Positions 7,962 through 16,900 of a stretch of DNA of 64,000 bases are shown here, in pieces (the first letter of the stretch is position 1; every line of letters begins with the position of its first letter). Under the pieces are notes generated by a model. It ran no database searches. It was not told the DNA's origin and worked only from the letters and a program-made list of their open reading frames with translations. The DNA is from Nitrospira sp. (lineage in GTDB: Bacteria; Nitrospirota; Nitrospiria; Nitrospirales; Nitrospiraceae), in contig CP126121.1 of the NCBI GenBank assembly GCA_030123625.1, forward strand, positions 2,210,179-2,274,178, written 5' to 3'. A program made the position numbers and the translations under genes.

Positions 7962-8591
7962 TTAATTTCTCCCTTTCGGCACGATCGGGCTCACGGCATT
8001 CTGATCCCTGCCCGCCTTATAGGATTCCAGCATCCGCGTAATCGTCGGCATCAGTGTGGTTGTCTGATCGGCAGGCATTTTAATCCGCACACCACGCCCT
8101 TCGTTGCGTCCCAATGACAAAATGTGGACCTCCAGCATCGCGTGGCGCTTGTCGTCTTGATAGGTGAAGGCCAGGCGCTTCGCCGGGAATCCCGCCAGTG
8201 TCGCTTCCTGATCCTTCTGCCAGGTGAGCTGAACCTGCTTCTTGTCATACAGGTCCGTGAGGATGCGGCGATGGGCATCGGCGAATTCCTTGAGTGTCTG
8301 TCGTCCGTCTTGGCTTCCGCCGCTGACCACGTTCATGTGGCCGGATAATGCGACCAGGCTGTGCTCGATCGGAGGGTACAGTGTCACCCCGATCCCGTCC
8401 GGCAGCGGGTTGCCGAGACGCCAATCGTCCGGATAGCGGACGGAAAAACCGAAGCGGGCATTCGTATAGAGCTTCCAACCGGTCCCCTCGCTCGCGTCGG
8501 TCGCTGCGCCCAAAGACGGCGAAGCCGGTGGAGCGAGGCTCATCGCCGCTAGAGTAAACACAAGGTATCCCAGAATCATCCGCATTTTCAT
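7962..8591 (-). CDS. Secreted PsbP-like hypothetical protein
   Basis: A 209-residue protein with a signal peptide (Met-Lys-Met-Arg, a hydrophobic core, ending near Ala-Ala-Thr-Asp). Shortly after cleavage comes Phe-Gly-Phe-Ser-Val-Arg-Tyr-Pro-Asp-Asp-Trp, the hallmark of PsbP/DcrB-like alpha/beta periplasmic domains. The role of this group outside photosynthesis is unclear. It lies 19 nt downstream of the FGE-like gene on the same strand and is probably co-transcribed with it. The sequence just beyond its stop resembles the AGGCTTAGG-type repeats seen elsewhere in the window. Confidence 0.75.
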   Translation of the reverse strand: MKMRMILGYLVFTLAAMSLAPPASPSLGAATDASEGTGWKLYTNARFGFSVRYPDDWRLGNPLPDGIGVTLYPPIEHSLVALSGHMNVVSGGSQDGRQTLKEFADAHRRILTDLYDKKQVQLTWQKDQEATLAGFPAKRLAFTYQDDKRHAMLEVHILSLGRNEGRGVRIKMPADQTTTLMPTITRMLESYKAGRDQNAVSPIVPKGRN

Positions 8592-8610
8592 AAGACGACT
8601 CTATCCTCCG

Positions 8611-9486
8611 TTACCGGATCGACTTGGCACAGCGAAACCCGGTCGTCGCCGCTCGCTGCGCCGGTACCGCGCCGCTTCGCGTCGCCGTCCGCAACAGCGG
8701 CGGAGCGCTTTTCCATGATCCACCCCGCACCACCTTATAGCGGCTTTGTCCTGCTCCCCTCGGATTTCGGTCAGGCATGGTCGCATAGTAATCGATGCCG
8801 AACCAATCTTCGACCCATTCGGCGGCATTCCCCGCCATGTGATGCAAGCCATAGGGACTTCGACCGTTCTCACCGCTCTCGACAGAAGCCACAATGGGTA
8901 TGTCGTGGACATGGTACTGCCCGAACATAGCCAATCCTGCTACCGGAGGTGTGCGACCCCAGGGAAAGAGATTGCCCTTCTCTCCTCGGGCAGCCTTTTC
9001 CCACTCGGCTTCGGTCGGGAGGCGTTTGCCCTGTGCGCGGCAAAAGTCCGAGGCCTCGGACCAGGTGACGTAGAGTGCCGGCCAACGAGCGAGGGTGTCC
9101 GGCGGCACGGCATGGACGGTCATCATGTGATCGATCAGTTTGCGTATCTCTGCCGGAATGGGGCGTGGCCGCCCCTTCAACCACAATAAAAATTCACCAA
9201 GGCTGACCTCGTCTCGATCGATCTCAAACCGATCCAGCCACACGCGATGCTGTGGTTGTTCGGTGTCATCGTAAGGAAGATCAAGGCTGTAGCGGTCGTG
9301 GCCCGTTTTGGCAGTCCCCATGAAAAAAAAGCCTTCACCCACGGTTATCATGGGGGAACCGTGAGCGAACGCGGCGATGCGATCATAGGACAAGTCCTCC
9401 TGCGCTCTTCCTGTCATCGGGTTCGACAGGAATGCCGTGAGGGCCACGAGAAAGAGAAGTCTGAAAGCAATCGGATCAGGCCTCAT
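8611..9486 (-). CDS. Secreted FGE-sulfatase (SUMF1-fold) domain protein
   Basis: About 291 residues from the ATG at 9486, which opens a signal peptide (an upstream ATG at 9507 is possible but has no spaced RBS). The SUMF1-type fold spans most of the mature protein: Phe-Phe-Met-Gly near the start, Leu-Pro-Thr-Glu-Ala-Glu-Trp-Glu-Lys-Ala-Ala-Arg-Gly in the middle, Met-Ala-Gly-Asn-Ala-Ala-Glu-Trp-Val, then Val-Val-Arg-Gly-Gly-Ser-Trp and a final Gly-Phe-Arg-Cys. The Cys-x-Pro-Ser-Arg-type active cysteines of true formylglycine-generating enzymes are absent, so it is probably a structural or ligand-binding relative. It heads a two-gene unit with the PsbP-like gene. Confidence 0.82.
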   Translation of the reverse strand: MRPDPIAFRLLFLVALTAFLSNPMTGRAQEDLSYDRIAAFAHGSPMITVGEGFFFMGTAKTGHDRYSLDLPYDDTEQPQHRVWLDRFEIDRDEVSLGEFLLWLKGRPRPIPAEIRKLIDHMMTVHAVPPDTLARWPALYVTWSEASDFCRAQGKRLPTEAEWEKAARGEKGNLFPWGRTPPVAGLAMFGQYHVHDIPIVASVESGENGRSPYGLHHMAGNAAEWVEDWFGIDYYATMPDRNPRGAGQSRYKVVRGGSWKSAPPLLRTATRSGAVPAQRAATTGFRCAKSIR

Positions 9487-9547
9487 GGCTTCCTGTACCG
9501 AGAACATCTCCAGGAGTCAATGATCAGCGAGGACAGCGGTATCGCAC

Positions 9548-9799
9548 TCAGCGCCTATCCGCGACGATCGAGTACGGAAAGTTGAGGAACGGGAAGCGGT
9601 TCAGTATGATGACGCGCAACCACCACGGCAAAAAGATCCTCAGCGTGATCAGGAAAAGAGTTTGATAGGCAACAAAGTAGGACCAGCGGACCCAAAAATT
9701 CACCCAGCGGATCATCAACGTGACAAACGCAAGAACGCAATAAAACGCAATAAGATAGATCAGGAGGAGATTCGCCATTTCCAGCAGGATGCGCGTCAT
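9548..9799 (-). CDS. Small membrane protein
   Basis: About 83 residues from the ATG at 9799, which has GGGAG 11-12 nt upstream on its strand. It contains two long hydrophobic stretches (about residues 5-30 and 40-62) separated by an aromatic-rich loop, with a short charged C-terminus. I do not recognise the family; the layout vaguely resembles YggT-like two-helix proteins. It is divergent from the TVP38-like gene 57 bp away, so the two may share a regulatory region. Overlapping frames exist, so coding status is moderate. Confidence 0.5.
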   Translation of the reverse strand: MTRILLEMANLLLIYLIAFYCVLAFVTLMIRWVNFWVRWSYFVAYQTLFLITLRIFLPWWLRVIILNRFPFLNFPYSIVADRR

Positions 9800-9856
9800 A
9801 ATGGGTGAGTCTCCCAACATCGTGGCGTTCTGTACGGAGCCAGGCAGAGAGTTGCA

Positions 9857-10600
9857 ATGTCATCTGAGGGACAGATCCTTTCATCCGATGTGCGGACCTC
9901 GGCCTTGATCAAAGGAACGACTATTGTCACAGTCCTCTTCCTGGTCGTGATCGGCGTCTTTTACTTTCTCGACCTCATGACCGATGTCTCGCTCGACGTG
10001 CTCAAAGCCAACCGGGACAAGCTCTTCGCGTTTACGGAAGAACATTACATCTCGGCCGTGGCATTGTTCATCCTGACCTATGTCACCCACACAGCCTTCT
10101 CGTTGCCCGGAGCGACCCTGCTGACGCTTACCGGAGGGTTCCTCTTCGGGAGTATGTGGGCCGCGCTCTATGTGAATATCGGAGCCACGACCGGCGCCAC
10201 ACTGGTGTTTCTGGCCGCTCGGTATCTATTTCGTGGGTGGGTGGAACGACGGTTCGGCGACCGGCTCTCGTCTTTTCAGGAGGGTTTTACCCAAAACGCC
10301 TTCACCTATCTTCTTACGTTGCGGCTCACTCCGATGTTCCCATTTTTCCTCATGAACCTCCTCTCCGGGTTGACGCGAGTGCGGGTAGGGACGTACGTCG
10401 CCGCGACAGCGCTCGGCATCATTCCCGATAGTCTCGTCTACACCTTTGCCGGCTGTCAATTGGGTACGATCAATTCGCTCGCCGAATTGACTTCTCCTCC
10501 ACTCCTCCTCGCGTTCACCTTGTTGGGTCTGCTCTTTCTCATGCACGTGGTGTATCGAAGTTGGTTCGCCCATCTCAATCCGAGCGATAGAGTCCAATAG
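9857..10600 (+). CDS. TVP38/TMEM64 (VTT/DedA-like) membrane protein
   Basis: A 247-residue polytopic membrane protein. One N-terminal helix (about 20-42) is followed by the VTT domain: a Phe-Ser-Leu-Pro-Gly-Ala motif, Gly-Gly-x-Leu-Phe-Gly, and Arg-Leu-Thr-Pro-Met-Phe-Pro-Phe-Phe, typical of TMEM64/YdjX-type proteins. Members of this superfamily are lipid scramblases or flippases in the inner membrane. It appears monocistronic. The start is ATG 9857. Confidence 0.87.
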   Translation: MSSEGQILSSDVRTSALIKGTTIVTVLFLVVIGVFYFLDLMTDVSLDVLKANRDKLFAFTEEHYISAVALFILTYVTHTAFSLPGATLLTLTGGFLFGSMWAALYVNIGATTGATLVFLAARYLFRGWVERRFGDRLSSFQEGFTQNAFTYLLTLRLTPMFPFFLMNLLSGLTRVRVGTYVAATALGIIPDSLVYTFAGCQLGTINSLAELTSPPLLLAFTLLGLLFLMHVVYRSWFAHLNPSDRVQ

Positions 10601-10734
10601 CGGGGTGTCAGGGGTGGGTGGGAAACGGAGCGATCGATGCGCTGGTCTGTCTCAGCTGCCACACGCCGCGCCACAGTATGGATTGTGAACCACGCATGGC
10701 GATTTCCGCCGCTGATCGATTATGATGAGGCCGC

Positions 10735-11211
10735 ATGTACTCCACCCTGATTGTTCTACACATCCTTGCCGCCGTGACGTGGATCGGCGGGATGATTTTT
10801 CTGTCTTTGGTGTTGGCGCCGTTAGTGAGAGGCCGGAAGGCGGCGCCGGAATTCATGGCGTTGTTCCGGTCTGCGGCATTACGATTTCGCCCTATTGTAT
10901 GGGTTGCCATTGCGGTATTGCTCGCCACCGGCCCGATACTGTTGTCCCTGCGGGGTATCCAGGTGACCAGCCCGACCTCGTGGACAGGGATTGTGACCGT
11001 CAAGTTGATGTTAGTCGCCTTGTTGTTGCTCCTGACGCTCCTCCATGATCTTGTCTTCGGTCCTCAGGTCAGTCGAGTCAGTGCCATACCGAATTCTCAG
11101 CGAACGGCAGGAGACCAGGTGGTCTTCAAAACAGCGCGCTGGTTGCCACGTCTTTCGCTGCTCATCGGATTGGCTGTCATGATCGCGGCGACGATGCTGG
11201 CCCGGTCCTAG
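10735..11211 (+). CDS. CopD-like / DUF4149-type membrane protein
   Basis: A 158-residue protein with four hydrophobic segments. His in Val-Leu-His-Ile-Leu-Ala-Ala-Val-Thr-Trp-Ile-Gly-Gly-Met is the conserved N-terminal motif of the CopD-like superfamily, and a second His occurs in Leu-Leu-His-Asp. Members may bind haem or copper in the membrane, but substrate and role here are unknown. It stands alone between the TVP38-like gene and the Pro-rich gene. Confidence 0.75.
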   Translation: MYSTLIVLHILAAVTWIGGMIFLSLVLAPLVRGRKAAPEFMALFRSAALRFRPIVWVAIAVLLATGPILLSLRGIQVTSPTSWTGIVTVKLMLVALLLLLTLLHDLVFGPQVSRVSAIPNSQRTAGDQVVFKTARWLPRLSLLIGLAVMIAATMLARS

Positions 11212-11302
11212 CTGCTGCTCCTGGTTCCGACGAGAACGGCCCTCGGGTCACTCTTACCCACGCGTCTCAAATCAGTCTTTATTCCTCTGTATTGAGCCTC
11301 TG

Positions 11303-11596
11303 TTATCTGGGTGGCTGCGGCTTTACCGGAGGAATGGGCTCCGGTTGGGGCGGCGGAACCGGTGAAGGGGGCAACGGAGTCGGCTTCGGCGGTGGGACCG
11401 GAGAAGGTGGTAAGGGCTCCGGAGGTGGGTTTGGAACCGGCGGTGGAGGAATGGGTTGCGGGGGCAAGGGATCAACGTCTGAGACCATGACGGTGTCATG
11501 AGGACCAGGTAAAGGACTCCACGGAATGACCCCGGAACTCCCCACCAAGGCAGACATGGCCAAGGACATAATATGTCTCGAAAACACAATGCTCAT
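11303..11596 (-). CDS. Secreted proline-rich low-complexity protein
   Basis: From ATG 11596 the minus strand encodes 97 residues. A hydrophobic leader is followed by a C-terminal half made of Pro-Pro-x-Pro repeats. The opposite strand has an equally long glycine-rich frame (11292-11501), because GGX repeats read as PPX in reverse. I prefer the minus strand because it has a signal-peptide-like start, but low-complexity DNA makes either call uncertain. A role as an exported wall-spanning or linker peptide would be a guess. Confidence 0.4.
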   Translation of the reverse strand: MSIVFSRHIMSLAMSALVGSSGVIPWSPLPGPHDTVMVSDVDPLPPQPIPPPPVPNPPPEPLPPSPVPPPKPTPLPPSPVPPPQPEPIPPVKPQPPR

Positions 11597-11699
11597 CGTG
11601 GCTTGCCTGTCCGACGGCGACGGCATCTCACTTGCTCGACCACCATGCGACATCTGCTGCCTGCAGATTGAGCCGTTCCGTTGTTCTTGTTCATGCATT

Positions 11700-12843
<1,144 letters not shown>

Positions 12844-13250
12844 CAACACAGTCGCTTATTCCCCGCCGTACCGATTGATTCGTCGAACATCGGCAGGGCG
12901 TCACATGAGCTTCCGGGACAACTAATCAGTGAGAGGAAACTCTGTCCGAACAGAGAGGCTGTTGAAGGCGGAACCGACGGGTAATGCGCGTTGAAGTAAG
13001 CTCTTGCGGAACGTAGCTTGGGTCCGAACGGCAGGTCCCCCAACAAGCTGCCTACCTAGGTGCTTCCCTAGTTTTCGGTTATTGTCACATCTCTATTATT
13101 ATATCCGCGTATATCCGCGATTAATTTTCCATTTAATAAGTATGCGGGACTTCGTGCCTTGCGATGGCTACTCCCCGAAGACAGGACTGAGCAACAAGGA
13201 CTGAGATGCATGAAATGACGCCGCCCTACTCAGTCCTCAGCACTGAAGCC
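12844..13250. other. Intergenic region with dyad and repeats
   Basis: No convincing gene. It holds the right flank of the IS110 element, the 16-bp dyad at 13056-13071, an AT-rich stretch around 13090-13140 that could contain a promoter, and inverted copies of an ACTCAG/CTGAGT-type repeat (about 13183-13245). The repeat reaches into the possible N-terminus of the following kinase. Confidence 0.5.
13056..13071. promoter_or_regulatory. Dyad operator candidate CTAGG-N6-CCTAG (site 1)
   Basis: An exact 5-bp inverted repeat with a 6-bp spacer, CTAGGTGCTTCCCTAG, 180 bp before the ATG at 13251 of the hybrid kinase. It is one of three exact copies of this rare dyad, all intergenic. The spacing suits a dimeric NarL/LuxR-type regulator. 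Confidence 0.45.
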
Positions 13251-15647
13251 ATGCGCCCTCGCGTCCTGATCGCCGATGACAACGCCGACATGCGCGACTA
13301 TGTCGCCCGGCTGTTGGCCGAACGCTTCGAAGTCGTCGCAGTGGCCGACGGGCGGGCGGCGCTGGAGCGCGCGCGGGCGATGCGGCGGGAGGGACGCCCT
13401 CCCGAGCTGGTGTTGAGCGACGTGATGATACCGCAACTTGGCGGTTTCGGCCTACTGCGCGCGCTGCGCGAGGACCCGGCATTGAAAACGATTCCTGTCA
13501 TGCTCCTCTCGGCGAGAGCCGAGGAGGAAGAGCGCATCGAAGGATTGGAGCACGGCGCGGACGACTATCTTATCAAGCCCTTCAGCGCCCAGCAGTTGCT
13601 GGCCAGGGTCGAAGCGCAGGTCAGGATGGCGACGTTCCGGCGCGAGAGCGAGCGGCGCTTGCGAGACTTTGCCGATACTGCGCCGGCTATGCTGTGGGTT
13701 ACCGAGGCAGACGGGTCCTGCTCATTCCTTTCGCGAGGCTGGTACGAATATACCGGGCAGACCGAAGAAGAGGGACTCGGCTTTGGCTGGCTGAAGGCGG
13801 TGCATGCGGACGATCGTGAAGAATCCAGCCGCATCTTCCTGGAGGCGAATCGCAGACATGAGCCGTTCATCCTGGATTATCGGCTGCGCCGTGCTGATGG
13901 CGAATACCGCTGGTGCATGGATGCCGGTCGACCGCGTTTCGAGGAGAGGGGTGCCTTTCAAGGGTACGTCGGTTCGGTCATCGACATCACCGAGCGCCGC
14001 CTGGCCGAGCGGTCGATTAAAGAAAGCGAAGAGCGGCTTAGGCTGGCGATGGGGGCGGGTGATATGGGTGCCTGGGAGATCGATTTACGAAGCGGAACCG
14101 TCATATGGGACGCCAAACAACACCAAATTTTCGGCTGGCCTCAGGATCGTCAACCGAAAAATATGGAAGAATTCTATGCGCTTCTGCATCCCGATGATGT
14201 CGATCGGATCAAGCGCGCCGCTGTCGAGGGACTCACCGGTCGGTTCCATGAAGAATTTCGCATTCTTCGCGACGACGGAGCCGTTCGGTGGATCGCGGGT
14301 CTCGGTGCGACGCTGACGGATCAAGACGGGCGCCCCGTCCGAATGGTCGGCGTGAACTATGACATGACCGAGCGAAAAGAAGCGCAAGTCCGACTCGAAC
14401 AATTTGCGGAGGAACTGGAGAGGCAGGTGACGGCCCGCACAGCGGAGCTTCTGGAGTCGCAAGCCCGCCTCCGCGCGCTCGGGAGCGAATTGAATCTGGT
14501 CGAGCAGCGTGAACGGAAACGCCTGGCCACCGAACTGCACGATCATTTGCAGCAGATGCTGGTCGTCGGCAAGCTGACGATTGCGCAAGGCAAACGCGTA
14601 GCGGGCGGCGTGCCCGCCTGTGAAACCGCCCTGAAAAAGGTCGATGACATCTTGTCGGAGGCATTGAACTATAGCCGGACACTGGTGGCGGAACTCAGCC
14701 CACCGGTGCTGCGTGATCATGGCCTGGCTGCCAGTCTCAAATGGCTCGCGGGGTACATGAAGAAAAAGCATGAACAAACCGTGATCGTCATCGCACCCGA
14801 CGGACAGGATCTCAAGCTACCGGAAGGCCAAGTCATCTTACTCTTTCAATCCGTGCGCGAGCTGCTGATCAATTCATCCAAGCATGCAGGGACTGGACAA
14901 GCTACCGTGGTGTTGGAACAGCGCGATGGTCTGCTGAGAATTGAAGTACGCGACGAAGGCGCTGGCTTCGATCTTGCTGCTGCTGCTGCTGCTGCTGCTG
15001 GAGCTCCTAGTGTGGGACTTTCTTCAAAGTTTGGTCTGTTAAGTATTCAGGAACGCATGCGGGCGCTGGGCGGCTCGTTCGAGATCGAGTCGGCCCCCGG
15101 CAAAGGAACGACCGCGACGCTCATGCTGCCGCTACGAAGTAGTGCTGAGTGCTCAGTGCCGAGTGCTGAGCCGTCCGGAATAGCGGCACATGTTCGGGCG
15201 AAACACTGGGCACTCAGGACTCAACACTCGGGACTCCAACAGAACCCGAAGATTCGCGTTCTGTTGGTGGACGACCACGTCATGGTACGCCAGGGCCTTC
15301 GAGCCGTGTTGGATGCGTATGCCGATGTGGAATTGATCGGCGAAGCCGGAAACGGCGAGGAAGCGGTACAGCTGATGGACCAGCTTCGGCCTCAGGTGGT
15401 GGTGATGGACATTAATATGCCGAAGATGAACGGGATCGAGGCCACGAGGCACATCAAAATAAAATGGCCGGAGATCACCGTTATCGGCATTTCAGTGAAC
15501 ACTGGCGATGACAACGGCGTGGCGATGAAGCGGGCAGGAGCCACGACCATCCTGCCGAAGGACACGGCGGTCGAACAGCTCCACAATGCGATTCAGCAGG
15601 CAGTAACGAAAGGCGCACGACCTCACGTCGGTTTTCACGCATCTTAA
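13251..15647 (+). CDS. Hybrid sensor histidine kinase: REC-PAS-PAS-HisKA_3-HATPase-REC
   Basis: About 798 residues from ATG 13251; an ATG at 13206 would add 15 residues encoded by an intergenic-type repeat, so I prefer the later start. Domains in order: receiver (1-125, Asp-Asp acidic pair, phospho-Asp, Lys-Pro-Phe), two PAS/PAC domains (about 140-260 and 270-385), coiled coil, HisKA_3 with His430 in ELHDHLQQ, HATPase_c, then a NarL-type receiver (about 680-790) without a DNA-binding domain. It is cytoplasmic, with no membrane segment. Two oddities: a (GCT)8 run in the ATP lid, and a kinase-receiver linker that looks like translated intergenic repeat. It is paralogous to the protein at 32822-34525. 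Confidence 0.9.
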   Translation: MRPRVLIADDNADMRDYVARLLAERFEVVAVADGRAALERARAMRREGRPPELVLSDVMIPQLGGFGLLRALREDPALKTIPVMLLSARAEEEERIEGLEHGADDYLIKPFSAQQLLARVEAQVRMATFRRESERRLRDFADTAPAMLWVTEADGSCSFLSRGWYEYTGQTEEEGLGFGWLKAVHADDREESSRIFLEANRRHEPFILDYRLRRADGEYRWCMDAGRPRFEERGAFQGYVGSVIDITERRLAERSIKESEERLRLAMGAGDMGAWEIDLRSGTVIWDAKQHQIFGWPQDRQPKNMEEFYALLHPDDVDRIKRAAVEGLTGRFHEEFRILRDDGAVRWIAGLGATLTDQDGRPVRMVGVNYDMTERKEAQVRLEQFAEELERQVTARTAELLESQARLRALGSELNLVEQRERKRLATELHDHLQQMLVVGKLTIAQGKRVAGGVPACETALKKVDDILSEALNYSRTLVAELSPPVLRDHGLAASLKWLAGYMKKKHEQTVIVIAPDGQDLKLPEGQVILLFQSVRELLINSSKHAGTGQATVVLEQRDGLLRIEVRDEGAGFDLAAAAAAAAGAPSVGLSSKFGLLSIQERMRALGGSFEIESAPGKGTTATLMLPLRSSAECSVPSAEPSGIAAHVRAKHWALRTQHSGLQQNPKIRVLLVDDHVMVRQGLRAVLDAYADVELIGEAGNGEEAVQLMDQLRPQVVVMDINMPKMNGIEATRHIKIKWPEITVIGISVNTGDDNGVAMKRAGATTILPKDTAVEQLHNAIQQAVTKGARPHVGFHAS
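14976..14999 (+). repeat. (GCT)8 microsatellite encoding eight alanines
   Basis: Eight perfect GCT codons lie between the GAGFD (G1) box and the GLSSKFG (G2) region of the kinase, i.e. in the ATP lid. The paralogue at 33.9 kb has Ala/Val-rich but non-repetitive sequence here. Slippage would change lid length without shifting frame. Confidence 0.9.
15141..15236 (+). repeat. Coding copy of ACTCAG/CACTCGG-type repeat (kinase-receiver linker)
   Basis: This segment contains several degenerate copies of GTGCTGAG / CACTCAGGACTCA / CACTCGGGACTC. The same sequence type occurs untranslated at 15675-15702 and in the equivalent linker of the paralogue at about 34095-34130. It encodes the low-conservation linker between HATPase and receiver. 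Confidence 0.65.
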
Positions 15648-15674
15648 TTGGACCCGCCTAGCTCCCGGTCCGAG

Positions 15675-15770
15675 CGCTCAGGACTCAGCACTCGACACTC
15701 AGAACTTCACGAGAAGCACCGCATCCGGGTACTTCTTGTGATGACCACATCATGGTTCGGCACCGTAACG
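15675..15770 (+). pseudogene. Receiver-domain relic after the hybrid kinase
   Basis: After a copy of the ACTCAGCACTCG repeat, 15715-15740 encodes His-Arg-Ile-Arg-Val-Leu-Leu-Val, the first strand of the same receiver type as in the fused gene. Restoring one G near 15740 gives Val-Asp-Asp-His-Ile-Met-Val-Arg. Homology then stops. It is a truncated, frameshifted third copy of the repeat-plus-receiver arrangement. Confidence 0.6.
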
Positions 15771-15803
15771 AGATACTTCTCGTCACTCGTCCATCATTGC
15801 TCA

Positions 15804-16249
15804 TCACGTGCCACGATTCTTCATGGGTTTTTGGCTGTGCGCGTCAATCGCGGCGACATACTGTGGATACAACTGCAGAAGTTTCTTGACGGCATCCAGG
15901 ACCATGGCATCGATGAGATCATCGTATTCGTGAACGAGTCGATTCCTCAGGCCGGCCGATGGAGCGAGGGCGGCGCAAGGTCCGCAGAAAGGATTCCTCG
16001 TTCGGCCAGAAGGAGGAAGCCGCGGAAATAATCGTCGGGCGGGGCTTGACCGTTTTGCACGAGCAGATGCGTGTTCAGATCGATCGCGGCTTCGATCGTT
16101 TCCTGGAGCAAACGCTCTGTGCCCTTGCGTAGAAATAAGTCTTCACGATATCGGGCCGGCGCGATGTCCCGGATGGATTCCAATGCTTGGAGGTTATTGA
16201 CGATGAGTGCCAGCTTGCGGCGAATGACGGCGGGATCGACCGGCGTCAC
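15804..16249 (-). pseudogene. hepT: HepT-type toxin (DUF86), frameshifted
   Basis: The minus strand starts at GTG 16249, inside the mntA stop, and reads a typical HepT/DUF86 N-terminus until TGA at 15947. Shortly before that stop the expected continuation switches frame: Leu-Ala-Pro-Ser-Ala-Gly-Leu-Arg-Asn-Arg-Leu-Val-His-Glu-Tyr-Asp, the conserved Rx4H catalytic motif, runs on in another frame to TGA 15804-15806. A one-base loss near 15975 (or two-base gain) explains it. As read, the toxin would lack its catalytic motif, so only the antitoxin of the pair remains functional. Confidence 0.75.
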
Positions 16250-16662
16250 GTGAGTCCTCGAGCGGCGAGGAAGTTTTCGATGGCTTGTTGCTGGGCGACG
16301 CGCAGCTTGGCCGTATCAACGTAGCGCCGAAGCGCGAGGGAATAGAAAGCGGCGTAGGTGCCGGGATGCGACTCATACAGCAACCGTCCGTGACGCAGCG
16401 CTTCCAGGGCCAACAGCGGAGAAGCACGGCGCAGATCGACCACATCGACACAGCTTGTGCCTAAGAACCCGGAAATGTCATTCGTCATACTGATCGGGTC
16501 GAACGCTTCGGCGGCGAGAACGGCGACGTCGATATCGCTGCCGCGATGAGTATCACCGCGCGCCGTAGAGCCAAAAAGGATGATGAGCCGAATATCCGGA
16601 CGACGCATCAACGGGCGCAGCGCATCCGTGATCTTTTCGGGTGTGGCGTCGGATGTTGGCAT
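16246..16662 (-). CDS. mntA: MntA-type nucleotidyltransferase antitoxin
   Basis: A 138-residue minimal nucleotidyltransferase with the Gly-Ser-Thr-Ala-Arg-Gly...Gly-Ser-Asp-Ile-Asp-Val signature (GSx10DxD), which places two of the metal-binding Asp residues. MntA antitoxins inactivate HepT RNases by AMPylating a Tyr near the Rx4H motif. It overlaps the hepT start by GTGA, as usual for this pair. It is intact while its toxin is frameshifted. The start is ATG 16662. Confidence 0.87.
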   Translation of the reverse strand: MPTSDATPEKITDALRPLMRRPDIRLIILFGSTARGDTHRGSDIDVAVLAAEAFDPISMTNDISGFLGTSCVDVVDLRRASPLLALEALRHGRLLYESHPGTYAAFYSLALRRYVDTAKLRVAQQQAIENFLAARGLT

Positions 16663-16848
16663 ATGTCGAGCCTAGCAATGGGTATCTCATAGGTCAAGCG
16701 GCGGATCGTTGTGAGCGGCGATGATTTCCTCTAGGTCGGTCGGATGGACGTTTCCGTTGGCCGCTCAAGATGCCGGCGAAAACAGAAATCGTTGTAATCG
16801 TCCCGTCTGCAGCGGCCGCCAATTAAAAAATCCATCGCCGAATGTGTA

Positions 16849-16864
16849 TTAGGGAATGTCCTAG
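16849..16864. promoter_or_regulatory. Dyad operator candidate TTAGG-N6-CCTAG (site 2)
   Basis: TTAGGGAATGTCCTAG lies 37 bp before the ATG of the lipoprotein dehydrogenase at 16901, in the otherwise empty region 16663-16900. At this distance it would overlap or flank the core promoter. It matches the sites at 13056 and 27720. Confidence 0.45.
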
Positions 16865-16900
16865 CTGCGCCTCCACCGTATCAGGGCGATTCTCGCGCCC

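Noticed and set aside
11292..11501. Glycine-rich + strand frame
   Set aside because: It is the complement of a proline-rich minus frame that has a plausible leader; low complexity makes both uncertain, and only the better one was kept.
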